Below are positions 42,585 through 50,818 of a stretch of DNA of 50,818 bases, piece after piece; within the stretch, counting starts at the first letter, position 1, and each line of letters opens with the position of its first letter. The stretch spans positions 1 to 50,818 of the forward strand of contig CASBHZ010000013.1 of assembly GCA_949123685.1 (NCBI GenBank), written 5' to 3'. The stretch is from an uncultured Bacteroidales bacterium. Its GTDB lineage: Bacteria > Bacteroidota > Bacteroidia > Bacteroidales > Muribaculaceae. The position numbers were made by a program, and so were the translations under genes. The notes beneath the pieces are model-generated. The model ran no database searches. It was not told the origin of the DNA and saw nothing but the letters and a program-made list of their open reading frames with translations.

Positions 42585-45500
42585 TTAATCTAACGTGATG
42601 CTAAGACCGAGACCGCGAAGCTCGTGAAGAAGCACATTGAGCGATTCGGGTATTCCCGGATTAGGCATCTGATCACCCTTGACAATTGCCTCGTAGGCTT
42701 TTGAGCGACCAACCACGTCATCAGACTTGATGGTCAAGATCTCCTGGAGTATGTGGGCTGCGCCGAAAGCCTCGAGCGCCCAAACCTCCATCTCTCCGAA
42801 ACGCTGACCACCAAACTGGGCTTTACCACCAAGAGGCTGCTGCGTGATGAGGGAGTACGGACCGATGGAACGTGCATGCATCTTATCCTCAACCATGTGA
42901 CCGAGCTTAAGCATGTAGATAATACCTACTGTTGCCGGCTGGTCGAAACGGTCACCCGTACCGCCATCATAAAGATAAGTCTTACCATAACGGGGAATAC
43001 CTGCCTTGTCTGTCCATTCATTAAGGTCATCAAGCGAAGCACCGTCAAAGATAGGAGTGGCAAATTTCTCTCCAAGTTCACGGCCTGCCCAACCGAGAAC
43101 GGTCTCAAAAATCTGACCAAGGTTCATACGGGAAGGCACACCAAGAGGGTTAAGCACGATATCAACAGGAGTACCGTCTTCAAGGAACGGCATATCTTCC
43201 TGACGTACCACACGCGAAACAATACCCTTGTTACCGTGACGACCTGCCATCTTGTCACCTACACCGATCTTACGTTTCTTGGCAATGTAAACTTTTGCCA
43301 TCTGCATGATTCCTGAAGGAAGCTCGTCACCAATAGTGATATCAAACTTCTTGCGGCGGAGTTCACTGTCGATCTCTTTAGATTTGCGGAGATAATTGGT
43401 GATGAGTTTTGCAACCATGCCGTCAATACGCTCATCTCCTGTCCAGTTGCTTAGGTTCACTGTTTCGTAATCGATAGCGCCGAATACAACGTCATCGAAT
43501 CTCTGACCCACAGGAACAACATCAACACCTATGAAATCCTTTACACCCTGCGAGGTATGACCTTTCAGCAACGTCTGCATCTTGGAAACCATAAGCTGAC
43601 GCAGGTCTGACTGTTTCTCTTCATATTCCTCATCGAGAATAGGAAGCTGGGCGTTCGCACTATTCTTATTGCTCTTCTTCTTTACAGCTTTGGAGAAAAG
43701 ATTGGTACCGATCACAACACCCTTCAATGAAGGTGAAGCCTTAAGCGATGCATCTTTCACGTCACCTGCCTTATCACCGAAGATGGCACGAAGAAGTTTT
43801 TCTTCAGGAGTAGGATCGCTTTCACCCTTGGGGGTGATCTTACCGATCATTATATCACCGGGAACCACATGGGCACCGACCCTGATTATTCCGCGCTCAT
43901 CAAGATCCTTGGTTGCGTCTTCGCTTACGTTTGGAATATCAGAAGTAAGTTCCTCCATTCCTCGTTTCGTCTCGCGAACATCAAGAGTATACTCGTCAAC
44001 GTGGACAGATGTCAGTATATCTTCACGAACCATGCGTTCGTTAAGCACGATAGCATCCTCATAGTTGTAACCCTTCCATGGCATGAAAGCCACTTTCAAG
44101 TTACGACCCAAAGCGAGTTCACCTTTCTCGGTAGAATAACCTTCTGTAAGGATATCACCCTTTTCTACTCGCTGACCCTTGTTACATATCGGACGAAGGT
44201 CAATAGTAGTTCCCTGGTTGGTGCGACGGAATTTCGGAATCCTATACTCTTTAACAGACGACTCAAATTCTACAAATTCCTCATCATCGCTCCTGTCATA
44301 GTTGATTCTTATAACCCTTGCATCTACATATTCAATCGTGCCCGCACCTTCCGCAGTGATCTGAGTACGGGAATCCCTTATGAGTTGTCCCTCGATACCG
44401 GTTCCTACGATAGGAGCCTCGCTACGGAGCAGAGGCACAGCCTGGCGCATCATGTTAGATCCCATCAATGCGCGGTTAGCATCGTCATGCTCAAGGAAAG
44501 GAATCAAAGATGCCGCAATTGAAGCAATCTGAATAGGAGCAACATCCATAAGCTGCAACTCCTGAGGAGCAACTATCGGGAAGTCGGCATCCAGACGCGC
44601 TTTAACCTTTGCATTTATAAACGAGCCGTCATCGTTGACAGGCGCATTACCCTGAGCGATTGTCTGTCCTTCTTCAATCTCGGCAGTCAGGTATACAACC
44701 TCATCATTCTTGAGATTAACCTTACCATTATCAACCTTTCTATATGGAGTTTCGATAAATCCGAGATTATTTATTTTTGCATATACACACAGCGAGGAGA
44801 TAAGACCGATGTTCGGACCCTCAGGAGTCTCGATCGGGCAAAGACGGCCGTAATGGGTATAGTGAACATCTCGCACCTCGAAACCTGCACGCTCACGGGA
44901 AAGACCACCGGGACCGAGAGCCGACATACGGCGCTTATGTGTTATTTCAGCCAGAGGATTAGTCTGGTCCATGAACTGTGACAAGGCGTTGGTTCCGAAG
45001 AACGTATTGATGACTGCCGAGATAGTCTTGGCATTGATCAAGTCTGTCGGTGTGAACACCTCATTGTCACGAACATTCATTTTTTCGCGGATTGAACGTG
45101 ATATACGTGCCAATCCGACACCGAACTGATTATAAAGCTGCTCACCGACAGTGCGCACACGACGGTTGCTGAGGTGGTCGATATCATCGACATCGCTCTT
45201 GGCATTTATCAGCTCGATAAGATATTTAATGATGGCGATTATGTCCTCACGGGTGAGAACCTTCACGTCCATCGGAGTGTCAAGTTCAAGTTTCTTGTTG
45301 ATCCGATAACGTCCCACCTCACCGAGGTCGTAACGTTTTTCGCTAAAGAACAGGTTCTGGATCACCTCTCGCGCTGCTGCGTCATCCGGTGGCTCAGCAT
45401 TGCGGAGCTGGCGATAGATATACTGCACGGCTTCCTTCTCTGAGTTTGAAGTATCCTTCTGCAGCGTGTTGAAGATAATGCTATAGTCAACGGCATTCAC

Positions 45501-46400
45501 ATTCTCCTTTTCTACAAGAATGGTTTTAACACCGCTTTCCATGATAGCATCTATCATCTCATCGGTTATTTCGCTTCCTCGATCCACAACAACAGTGTTG
45601 CGTTCGATAGAAACAACCTCACCTGTGTCTTCATCAACAAAATCCTCCACCCAGCTGTTAAGAACGCGGGCGGCAAGTTTGCGACCGACTGAATTTTTCA
45701 GATTGGTTTTTGTAACCTTTATCTCCTCAGCCAAATCAAATATCTGGATAATATCCTTATCGCTCTCAAGACCTATGGCACGCAACAATGTTGTAACCGG
45801 CAATTTCTTCTTGCGGTCGATGTAGGCATACATCACATTGTTTATGTCAGTCGCAAATTCTATCCAGCTTCCACGGAAAGGAATAATACGGGCTGAATAG
45901 AGCTTTGTGCCATTGGCATGAGTGCTCTGACCGAAAAACACGCCCGGCGAACGATGGAGCTGAGAAACTACAACTCGCTCCGCACCGTTGATAATAAACG
46001 TGCCTTGCTCGGTCATATACGGGATAGGACCGAGGTAAACATCCTGAATTGTGGTAGCAAAATCCTCGTGATCAGGATCAGTGCAATAAAGTTTGAGCTT
46101 AGCCTTGAGGGGCACACTGTATGTGAGTCCACGTTCAAGACATTCCGCTATAGAGTAGCGCGGAGGATCGATATAATAATCGAGGAACTCCAGCACGAAG
46201 TTGTTTCGGGTGTCGGCGATCGGGAAATTTTCTGCGAACACCTTGAAAAGACCCTGATCTTTTCTCAACTCAGGGGGAGTGTCAAGCTGCAGAAAATCCT
46301 TGAACGATTTCAACTGCACTTCCAAAAAATCAGGGAAAGGCAGCGGATTTTTTATCGACGCGAAATTTACGCGCGGTTTTTCGGTAAGTTTTACTGACAT
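42585..46400 (-). CDS. rpoB: RNA polymerase beta subunit
   Basis: A 1271-residue beta subunit with the usual landmarks: the rifampicin region ([20 protein letters not shown] then [20 protein letters not shown]), [13 protein letters not shown], the [17 protein letters not shown] motif near the active site, and a C-terminal clamp ending [15 protein letters not shown]. No residue in the rifampicin region looks altered by eye. It follows rplL across a strong hairpin and precedes rpoC. Confidence 0.99.
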   Translation of the reverse strand: MSVKLTEKPRVNFASIKNPLPFPDFLEVQLKSFKDFLQLDTPPELRKDQGLFKVFAENFPIADTRNNFVLEFLDYYIDPPRYSIAECLERGLTYSVPLKAKLKLYCTDPDHEDFATTIQDVYLGPIPYMTEQGTFIINGAERVVVSQLHRSPGVFFGQSTHANGTKLYSARIIPFRGSWIEFATDINNVMYAYIDRKKKLPVTTLLRAIGLESDKDIIQIFDLAEEIKVTKTNLKNSVGRKLAARVLNSWVEDFVDEDTGEVVSIERNTVVVDRGSEITDEMIDAIMESGVKTILVEKENVNAVDYSIIFNTLQKDTSNSEKEAVQYIYRQLRNAEPPDDAAAREVIQNLFFSEKRYDLGEVGRYRINKKLELDTPMDVKVLTREDIIAIIKYLIELINAKSDVDDIDHLSNRRVRTVGEQLYNQFGVGLARISRSIREKMNVRDNEVFTPTDLINAKTISAVINTFFGTNALSQFMDQTNPLAEITHKRRMSALGPGGLSRERAGFEVRDVHYTHYGRLCPIETPEGPNIGLISSLCVYAKINNLGFIETPYRKVDNGKVNLKNDEVVYLTAEIEEGQTIAQGNAPVNDDGSFINAKVKARLDADFPIVAPQELQLMDVAPIQIASIAASLIPFLEHDDANRALMGSNMMRQAVPLLRSEAPIVGTGIEGQLIRDSRTQITAEGAGTIEYVDARVIRINYDRSDDEEFVEFESSVKEYRIPKFRRTNQGTTIDLRPICNKGQRVEKGDILTEGYSTEKGELALGRNLKVAFMPWKGYNYEDAIVLNERMVREDILTSVHVDEYTLDVRETKRGMEELTSDIPNVSEDATKDLDERGIIRVGAHVVPGDIMIGKITPKGESDPTPEEKLLRAIFGDKAGDVKDASLKASPSLKGVVIGTNLFSKAVKKKSNKNSANAQLPILDEEYEEKQSDLRQLMVSKMQTLLKGHTSQGVKDFIGVDVVPVGQRFDDVVFGAIDYETVNLSNWTGDERIDGMVAKLITNYLRKSKEIDSELRRKKFDITIGDELPSGIMQMAKVYIAKKRKIGVGDKMAGRHGNKGIVSRVVRQEDMPFLEDGTPVDIVLNPLGVPSRMNLGQIFETVLGWAGRELGEKFATPIFDGASLDDLNEWTDKAGIPRYGKTYLYDGGTGDRFDQPATVGIIYMLKLGHMVEDKMHARSIGPYSLITQQPLGGKAQFGGQRFGEMEVWALEAFGAAHILQEILTIKSDDVVGRSKAYEAIVKGDQMPNPGIPESLNVLLHELRGLGLSITLD

Positions 46401-46487
46401 TGGTAATAAGTTAATAAAGGACTTTGGTCGTACGGCTCCTCAAGAACCCATCGACGGGATTTGGAGAAAGGTTGGAACATGAATAAA

Positions 46488-46524
46488 TAGGTTAAGAACG
46501 CTACCTTTGAGCGTTCTTAACCTA
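46488..46524 (-). terminator. Attenuator-like hairpin between rplL and rpoB
   Basis: TAGGTTAAGAACGCT (46488-46502) pairs perfectly with 46510-46524 around a 7-base loop. On the minus strand the sequence after it is TTTATTC. The position is the same as the rplL-rpoB attenuator of E. coli, which sets the ribosomal-protein to polymerase ratio. Partial read-through is inferred. Confidence 0.8.
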
Positions 46525-46544
46525 CTTTCAGATTAAGTCGATTA

Positions 46545-46919
46545 TTATTTGAGTTCAACTTCAGCTCCGGCCTCTTCGAGTTGTTTCTTAAGACCTTCAG
46601 CCTCAGCTTTGGGAAGACCCTCCTTGATTGTGCTGGGAGCACCGTCTACCATTTCTTTAGCCTCTTTCAGACCAAGACCTGTGAGCTCTTTCACGAGCTT
46701 AACAACTGCGAGCTTGCTTGCGCCGGCAGCCTTCAGAACTACGTCGAAGTTTGTCTTCTCTTCCTCAGCGGGTGCACCGGCTGCAGGACCAGCAGCAACT
46801 GCCACAGCAGCAGCGGCGGGTTCGATACCATACTCTTCCTTGAGGATTGTAGCAAGTTCGTTAACTTCTTTTACAGAAAGGTTAACCAATTGTTCTGCAA
46901 ATGCTTTCAAATCTGCCAT
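46545..46919 (-). CDS. rplL: Ribosomal protein L7/L12
   Basis: A 124-residue acidic stalk protein. The N-terminal dimerisation helix begins [20 protein letters not shown]. An alanine/glycine hinge ([16 protein letters not shown]) leads to the C-terminal factor-binding domain with [14 protein letters not shown]. It recruits elongation factors to the ribosome. It lies 39 bases after rplJ. Confidence 0.98.
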   Translation of the reverse strand: MADLKAFAEQLVNLSVKEVNELATILKEEYGIEPAAAAVAVAAGPAAGAPAEEEKTNFDVVLKAAGASKLAVVKLVKELTGLGLKEAKEMVDGAPSTIKEGLPKAEAEGLKKQLEEAGAEVELK

Positions 46920-46958
46920 TGTAGTATATATTTTTTATTATTTTTACTTGGGGAATGA

Positions 46959-47477
46959 TTATTTGTTGGATAAGGTTTCCAAAATGCCGTGCAGTTTGTT
47001 GCCACCGCTCTGAAGAGCAGAGATAACATTCTTGGCAGGAGATTGGAGCAGACCGATAACATCGCCGATGAGTTCGTTCTTGCTCTTGATATTGGCAAGG
47101 GTATCCAACTGTTCCTCACCAACATAAACTGTTTCCTCCACGAAAGCACCCTTAAGCATAGGAAGGGTATCATTTTTGTCGCGGAACTTCTTGATAAGCT
47201 TAGCAGGAGCATTGCCTACGTTGCTAAGCATCAAAGTTGTCTCGCCATGGAGAAGGTCATAGAGTCCGGAATAATCAACATCGCTTGCCTCGAACGCAGC
47301 CTTAAGAAGCGTGTTCTTCACGCAAAGCATCTTGATTTCGCCGGTGAAACATGCACGACGCAACGCGCTCGTTTTTTCGGCATTCAATCCGGAGGTCTGA
47401 GTCAGATAGACACAGCTGAAATTCTTCAGCTGATCGCCTATATTTGAAATTATAATAGCTTTATCTTCCTTTTTCAT
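46959..47477 (-). CDS. rplJ: Ribosomal protein L10
   Basis: A 172-residue stalk base protein starting MKKEDKAIIISNIGDQLKNF, with TSALRRACFTGEIKMLCVKN and a C-terminal helical part for L7/L12 dimers. It anchors L7/L12 to 23S rRNA. In many bacteria L10-L7/L12 represses its own mRNA; no specific leader structure was identified here. Confidence 0.97.
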   Translation of the reverse strand: MKKEDKAIIISNIGDQLKNFSCVYLTQTSGLNAEKTSALRRACFTGEIKMLCVKNTLLKAAFEASDVDYSGLYDLLHGETTLMLSNVGNAPAKLIKKFRDKNDTLPMLKGAFVEETVYVGEEQLDTLANIKSKNELIGDVIGLLQSPAKNVISALQSGGNKLHGILETLSNK

Positions 47478-47496
47478 TTTCGTCTTCTTTTAAAGA

Positions 47497-48192
47497 TTAT
47501 TCAGCCACTGATTTGGTCTCAACTTTTACGCCGGGACCCATTGTGCTCGAAAGATAAATGCTCTTGATATATGTACCTTTGGAGGTGGCGGGTTTCAATT
47601 TGACAAGAGTGTTGATAAACTCTTTTGCATTGTCGCGCATCTGCTCTGCAGTGAAGCTCACTTTGCCGATAGAAGCGTGAACAATACCGGTTTTATCTAC
47701 CTTGAAATCGATCTTACCCTGTTTTACCTCTTTTACTGCCTTAGCAACATCCATGGTAACCGTGCCGCTCTTGGGGTTAGGCATAAGTCCGCGGGGACCG
47801 AGGATACGGCCCAAAGGACCGAGCTTACCCATAACCGAAGGCTGAGTGATGATTACGTCAACGTCTGTCCAACCCTCCTTGATTTTCTGGAGGTATTCAT
47901 CAAGACCAACATAGTCAGCACCGGCTTCCTTTGCTGCAGCTTCAGCGTCGGGACCGCACAACACGAGCACTCTAACCTGCTTGCCGGTGCCATGAGGAAG
48001 CGACACTACGCCGCGAACCATCTGGTCGGCTTTACGGGGATCCACTCCAAGACGGACATCGATATCGAATGAAGAATCAAATTTCTCGAAAGAAACTTCC
48101 TTCACCTTCTCGGCTGCCTCGGCCAAAGTGTATGCCTTCCCGGGTTCAATCTTCGATAAAGCTAACTTTTGATTTTTTGTCAGTTTTCCCAT
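47497..48192 (-). CDS. rplA: Ribosomal protein L1
   Basis: A 231-residue protein starting [20 protein letters not shown]. It carries [19 protein letters not shown], the signature [19 protein letters not shown] and a C-terminal [18 protein letters not shown]. It binds 23S rRNA at the L1 stalk and, in other bacteria, represses its own mRNA. It is 14 bases after rplK. Confidence 0.98.
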   Translation of the reverse strand: MGKLTKNQKLALSKIEPGKAYTLAEAAEKVKEVSFEKFDSSFDIDVRLGVDPRKADQMVRGVVSLPHGTGKQVRVLVLCGPDAEAAAKEAGADYVGLDEYLQKIKEGWTDVDVIITQPSVMGKLGPLGRILGPRGLMPNPKSGTVTMDVAKAVKEVKQGKIDFKVDKTGIVHASIGKVSFTAEQMRDNAKEFINTLVKLKPATSKGTYIKSIYLSSTMGPGVKVETKSVAE

Positions 48193-48206
48193 TTTCTTGA
48201 AGATTA

Positions 48207-48650
48207 TTAATTAAGTTCAGGGAACGCCCCCTTGACGGTGATACCCATGCTTCTCGCTGTGCCTGCAACCATATGCATTGCAGAATCCAAAGTAAAACAG
48301 TTCAAATCCGGCATTTTGTCTTCAGCAATTGTCTTTACCTGATCCCAAGAAATCTCGGCTACCTTCTTACGGTTAGGCTGAGCGGAACCGCTCTTAACCT
48401 TGGCAACTTCTTTGAGCTGCACGGCAACCGGAGGAGTCTTAACGATGAAGTCGAAACTCTTGTCCGTATAGTAAGTAATTACTACAGGAAGAACTTTTCC
48501 GGCTTTATCCTGGGTGCGGGCATTGAATTGCTTGCAAAATTCCATGATATTGATACCCTTAGAACCAAGTGCAGGTCCTACTGGTGGAGACGGATTGGCT
48601 GCTCCGCCCTTAATCTGTAATTTGATCTGTCCAGCAATTTCTTTTGCCAT
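48207..48650 (-). CDS. rplK: Ribosomal protein L11
   Basis: A 147-residue protein with the N-terminal [20 protein letters not shown] and the C-terminal rRNA-binding part ending [16 protein letters not shown]. It binds the GTPase-associated region of 23S rRNA. The N-terminal proline-rich segment is the thiopeptide and RelA-related region. The gene begins 65 bases after nusG. Confidence 0.98.
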   Translation of the reverse strand: MAKEIAGQIKLQIKGGAANPSPPVGPALGSKGINIMEFCKQFNARTQDKAGKVLPVVITYYTDKSFDFIVKTPPVAVQLKEVAKVKSGSAQPNRKKVAEISWDQVKTIAEDKMPDLNCFTLDSAMHMVAGTARSMGITVKGAFPELN

Positions 48651-48715
48651 TGTTCTACTTTTTTAAAATTTGTTGCGAAATTGAATCATTCTGAAAGTGT
48701 AACATTCAGTCAGAA

Positions 48716-49267
48716 TCACTCTCTTTCAACTTGCGAATTTTCCAACTCAAGGTCAGTGGCTCGGCCAAATATCTTGACCTCTACCTTGATCTTTTTCTTC
48801 TCTGAGTTAACCTCTTTGATGACACCGCTAAATCCACTGAAGGGTCCGAACGTAACCTTTACTGGTTCTCCAACAATGTAACGATCGGATGTTTCCTCCG
48901 CTGGCTCGCTCATCTCATCGGCGCGTCCCAGCATCCTCATCACTTCGCTTTCACGTAACGACTCAGGCTTACTGCCCTTTGCGCGACCACGCAAAAAATC
49001 AATGACATTAGTCGTGTTGCGGAGCTCATATTCTACTTCTCCGGTAAGATTTGCCTGAATAAAGACATAACCGGAATAGAGAGTGCGCTCTTTCAGCACT
49101 TTCTTGCCATTGCGAGTGGTGTAAACTTTTTCAGTTGGAATCAATACCTGTGAAACGTAGTGTCCGAGATCCGTGTTTTTGATCGCTGCCTCCAACACTT
49201 CTTTGACTTTCGCTTCCTTTCCCGAGATGGCACGCAATACGTACCATTCTTTCTTTGATTCAGCCAT
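48716..49267 (-). CDS. nusG: Transcription antitermination/elongation factor NusG
   Basis: A 183-residue protein. The NGN domain (~8-110) begins WYVLRAISGKEAKVKEVLEA. A linker with LGRADEMSEPAEETSD leads to the KOW domain (~130-180, GEPVKVTFGPFSGFSGVIKE). It links RNA polymerase to the ribosome or Rho. It lies between secE and rplK as in most bacteria. Confidence 0.98.
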   Translation of the reverse strand: MAESKKEWYVLRAISGKEAKVKEVLEAAIKNTDLGHYVSQVLIPTEKVYTTRNGKKVLKERTLYSGYVFIQANLTGEVEYELRNTTNVIDFLRGRAKGSKPESLRESEVMRMLGRADEMSEPAEETSDRYIVGEPVKVTFGPFSGFSGVIKEVNSEKKKIKVEVKIFGRATDLELENSQVERE

Positions 49268-49288
49268 TGAAATCCTTATTTGAAAAGT

Positions 49289-49480
49289 TTAAAAATTGAT
49301 ACTGTAAACCAACTCCATAAGAAGATTGAAGATCTTGTCGACAGCCCAAATGAAGACTGCCAGGATGATGGAAGCTATCAGCACCAGCACCGAACTGTTA
49401 ACAAGCTGCTTCTGAGTCGGCCAAGAAACCTTATACACAAGTTCGTCATAAGATTCCTTTATATCCTTGAATAATTTCAT
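49289..49480 (-). CDS. secE: Preprotein translocase subunit SecE
   Basis: A 63-residue single-helix subunit starting MKLFKDIKESYDELVYKVSW. The PTQKQL segment precedes one membrane helix (~31-50, SVLVLIASIILAVFIWAV). It stabilises SecY. A longer reading from 49525 would include tRNA sequence and is rejected. It follows tRNA-Trp by 12 bases. Confidence 0.95.
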   Translation of the reverse strand: MKLFKDIKESYDELVYKVSWPTQKQLVNSSVLVLIASIILAVFIWAVDKIFNLLMELVYSINF

Positions 49481-49492
49481 ATTGTTCTCTAT

Positions 49493-49568
49493 TGGCACGG
49501 GAAGAAAGACTCGAACTCTCGACACCCGGTTTTGGAGACCGGTGCTCTACCAACTGAGCTATTCCCGT
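49493..49568 (-). tRNA. tRNA-Trp (anticodon CCA)
   Basis: On the minus strand ACGGGAA pairs with TTCCCGT (7-bp acceptor stem), then a D arm with AGCTCAGTTGGTAGAGC. The anticodon loop CTCCAAA carries CCA. The T arm has GAGTTCGAGTC. The 3' CCA is encoded (49493-49495). It lies between tuf and secE, a common bacterial arrangement. Confidence 0.97.
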
Positions 49569-49572
49569 AGAT

Positions 49573-49600
49573 TAGGGGCCTCCATAGCCGAAGGCCCCTA
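49573..49600 (-). promoter_or_regulatory. Hairpin between tuf and tRNA-Trp
   Basis: TAGGGGCCT (49573-49581) pairs perfectly with AGGCCCCTA (49592-49600). On the minus strand no T-run follows, so full termination is unlikely. It may slow polymerase or mark a processing point between tuf and the tRNA. Confidence 0.6.
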
Positions 49601-49625
49601 TTTATGTTTTAGTCAAGAAAACTTA

Positions 49626-50813
49626 TTAGTCTTCAACAACTGCTGTGATCTGACCAGAACCAACTGTGCGACCACCTTCACGGATAGCGAAACGAAGACC
49701 ATTGTCCATTGCTACCGGAGTGATGAGCTTAACGTCGATCTCTACGTTGTCACCAGGCATAACCATCTCAATTCCTTCAGGAAGTGTGATCTCACCGGTT
49801 ACGTCAAGAGTACGGATGTAGAACTGAGGACGATATTTGTTGTGGAACGGAGTATGACGACCACCCTCTTCTTTCTTCAAGATATAAACCTGAGCCTTGA
49901 AGTGATCGTGAGGTTTAACCTGACCGGGATGGCAGATTACCATACCGCGCTTGATTTCGTCTTTGTCGATACCACGAAGGAGAAGACCAACGTTGTCACC
50001 AGCTTCACCCTCATCAAGGATCTTACGGAACATCTCAACACCTGTTACTACAGATTTCTTGTCAGCACCAAGACCAAGGATCTGAACCTCATCGCTTACT
50101 TTTACGCGACCAGCTTCGATACGACCTGTGGCAACTGTACCACGACCTGTGATTGAGAATACGTCCTCAACAGGCATAAGGAATGGTTTATCAACATCAC
50201 GGGGAGGAAGTGGAATCCAGTTATCAACAGCTTCCATAAGCTCCATAACTTTGTCTTCCCATTGAGCCTCGCCATTGAGAGCACCAAGAGCAGAACCGCG
50301 GATGATAGGAGTATTGTCACCATCATACTCATACTGAGAAAGGAGGTCACGCATATCCATCTCAACGAGTTCGAGCATCTCCTCATCGTCTACCATGTCA
50401 CATTTGTTCATGAATACAACGAGACGGGGAACGTTCACCTGACGAGCAAGAAGGATGTGCTCACGAGTCTGAGGCATCGGACCGTCAGTAGAAGCAACTA
50501 CGATGATAGCACCGTCCATCTGAGCAGCACCGGTAACCATGTTCTTTACATAGTCAGCGTGTCCGGGGCAGTCTACGTGAGCATAGTGACGATTTGCAGT
50601 CTGATACTCAACGTGAGAGGTGTTGATTGTAATACCACGCTCTTTCTCTTCAGGAGCGTTGTCAATTGAATCGAATGAACGAAGTTCAGAAAGACCCTTT
50701 TCTGCAAGCACCTTAGTGATAGCTGCAGTAAGAGTAGTCTTACCGTGGTCTACGTGACCGATAGTACCGATGTTAACATGCGGTTTGGTTCTTTCGAATT
50801 TTTCTTTAGCCAT
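49626..50813 (-). CDS. tuf: Elongation factor Tu
   Basis: A 395-residue GTPase. The start [20 protein letters not shown] runs into the P-loop [10 protein letters not shown] (~18-27). Switch II has [14 protein letters not shown] is the guanine-specificity motif. Domains 2 and 3 end [15 protein letters not shown]. It delivers aminoacyl-tRNA to the ribosome. The gene is complete, with its start five bases from the end of the window; its promoter lies outside. The compact head-to-tail order with the genes below suggests a common transcript. Confidence 0.99.
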   Translation of the reverse strand: MAKEKFERTKPHVNIGTIGHVDHGKTTLTAAITKVLAEKGLSELRSFDSIDNAPEEKERGITINTSHVEYQTANRHYAHVDCPGHADYVKNMVTGAAQMDGAIIVVASTDGPMPQTREHILLARQVNVPRLVVFMNKCDMVDDEEMLELVEMDMRDLLSQYEYDGDNTPIIRGSALGALNGEAQWEDKVMELMEAVDNWIPLPPRDVDKPFLMPVEDVFSITGRGTVATGRIEAGRVKVSDEVQILGLGADKKSVVTGVEMFRKILDEGEAGDNVGLLLRGIDKDEIKRGMVICHPGQVKPHDHFKAQVYILKKEEGGRHTPFHNKYRPQFYIRTLDVTGEITLPEGIEMVMPGDNVEIDVKLITPVAMDNGLRFAIREGGRTVGSGQITAVVED

Positions 50814-50818
50814 AACTT

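Noticed and set aside
41851..42588. Plus-strand open frame opposite the start of rpoC
   Set aside because: It is the complement of highly conserved rpoC sequence.
49481..49525. Longer secE start adding 15 residues
   Set aside because: The extension is coded by the end of tRNA-Trp and does not resemble SecE; the ATG at 49480 gives the normal length.
49493..49568. tRNA-Trp as a phage or island attachment site
   Set aside because: No partial tRNA copy or integrase was seen; the tRNA sits inside a conserved operon.
1..50818. CRISPR array
   Set aside because: No regularly spaced direct repeats of 20-40 bases were seen; the heptad arrays are contiguous and too short.

Overview
The window looks like a chromosomal stretch of a Bacteroidales bacterium, probably a gut species. 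The evidence is a SusC/SusD pair with an ECF-sigma/FecR-type regulator, a hybrid two-component sensor joined to a fructan-use locus, promoters of the TTTG-N19-21-TAnnTTTG type, weak ribosome binding sites, and the order tuf-tRNA(Trp)-secE-nusG-rplKAJL-rpoBC. A family such as Muribaculaceae is possible but cannot be shown from sequence reading alone. The first 48 bases are not genomic: they match an Illumina P7/index/read-2 adapter, so the left end is an untrimmed contig end.

Layout. (1) 0.3-7.9 kb: a decayed rhuM gene, then a fructose/fructan module made of a sensor-regulator, a GH32 fructanase, an MFS sugar importer and a fructokinase. No SusC/SusD pair lies beside it. (2) 7.9-18.4 kb: an accessory island. 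It holds remnants of a prophage on both strands: a Bro-N gene with an unusual leader, small early genes, a truncated portal gene and a head protein fused to a nuclease-like tail. Next come a broken LRR/FtsZ-like gene, an IS30-family transposase scrap, and a four-gene minus-strand cluster centred on a GHKL ATPase and a STAS-like protein. (3) 18.8-38.2 kb: a polysaccharide utilisation locus with GH31, ECF sigma factor, FecR anti-sigma, SusC, SusD and a subtilisin-like protease on the plus strand. A porin-like barrel, a second GH31 and an EEP-family hydrolase follow on the minus strand, then a small membrane protein and GH30 on the plus strand. (4) 38.2-50.8 kb: the conserved transcription/translation block on the minus strand, from tuf to rpoC.

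How the parts work together. In module 1, GH32 releases fructose, the importer takes it across the inner membrane, the kinase phosphorylates it, and the sensor is expected to read fructose in the periplasm. In module 3, the SusC has an N-terminal STN domain, which fits a signalling chain through FecR to the ECF sigma factor. Two GH31 enzymes and a GH30 enzyme would process the sugar; its identity is not clear from the sequence.

The least explained material is in the island. Two leaders in the phage remnant each contain interleaved inverted repeats that predict H-type pseudoknots (9216-9288 and 11001-11081). A ~438-residue protein with leucine-rich repeats and a degenerate FtsZ-like domain has been broken by an 11-bp near-tandem duplication and a nonsense codon. 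A GHKL-ATPase/STAS pair with two membrane proteins resembles a partner-switching module. A 20-bp palindrome (GAAGTTGTTTAAACAACTTC and close variants) sits just upstream of four unrelated genes, and a TGAAAAC heptad repeat lies in two separate intergenic spacers.
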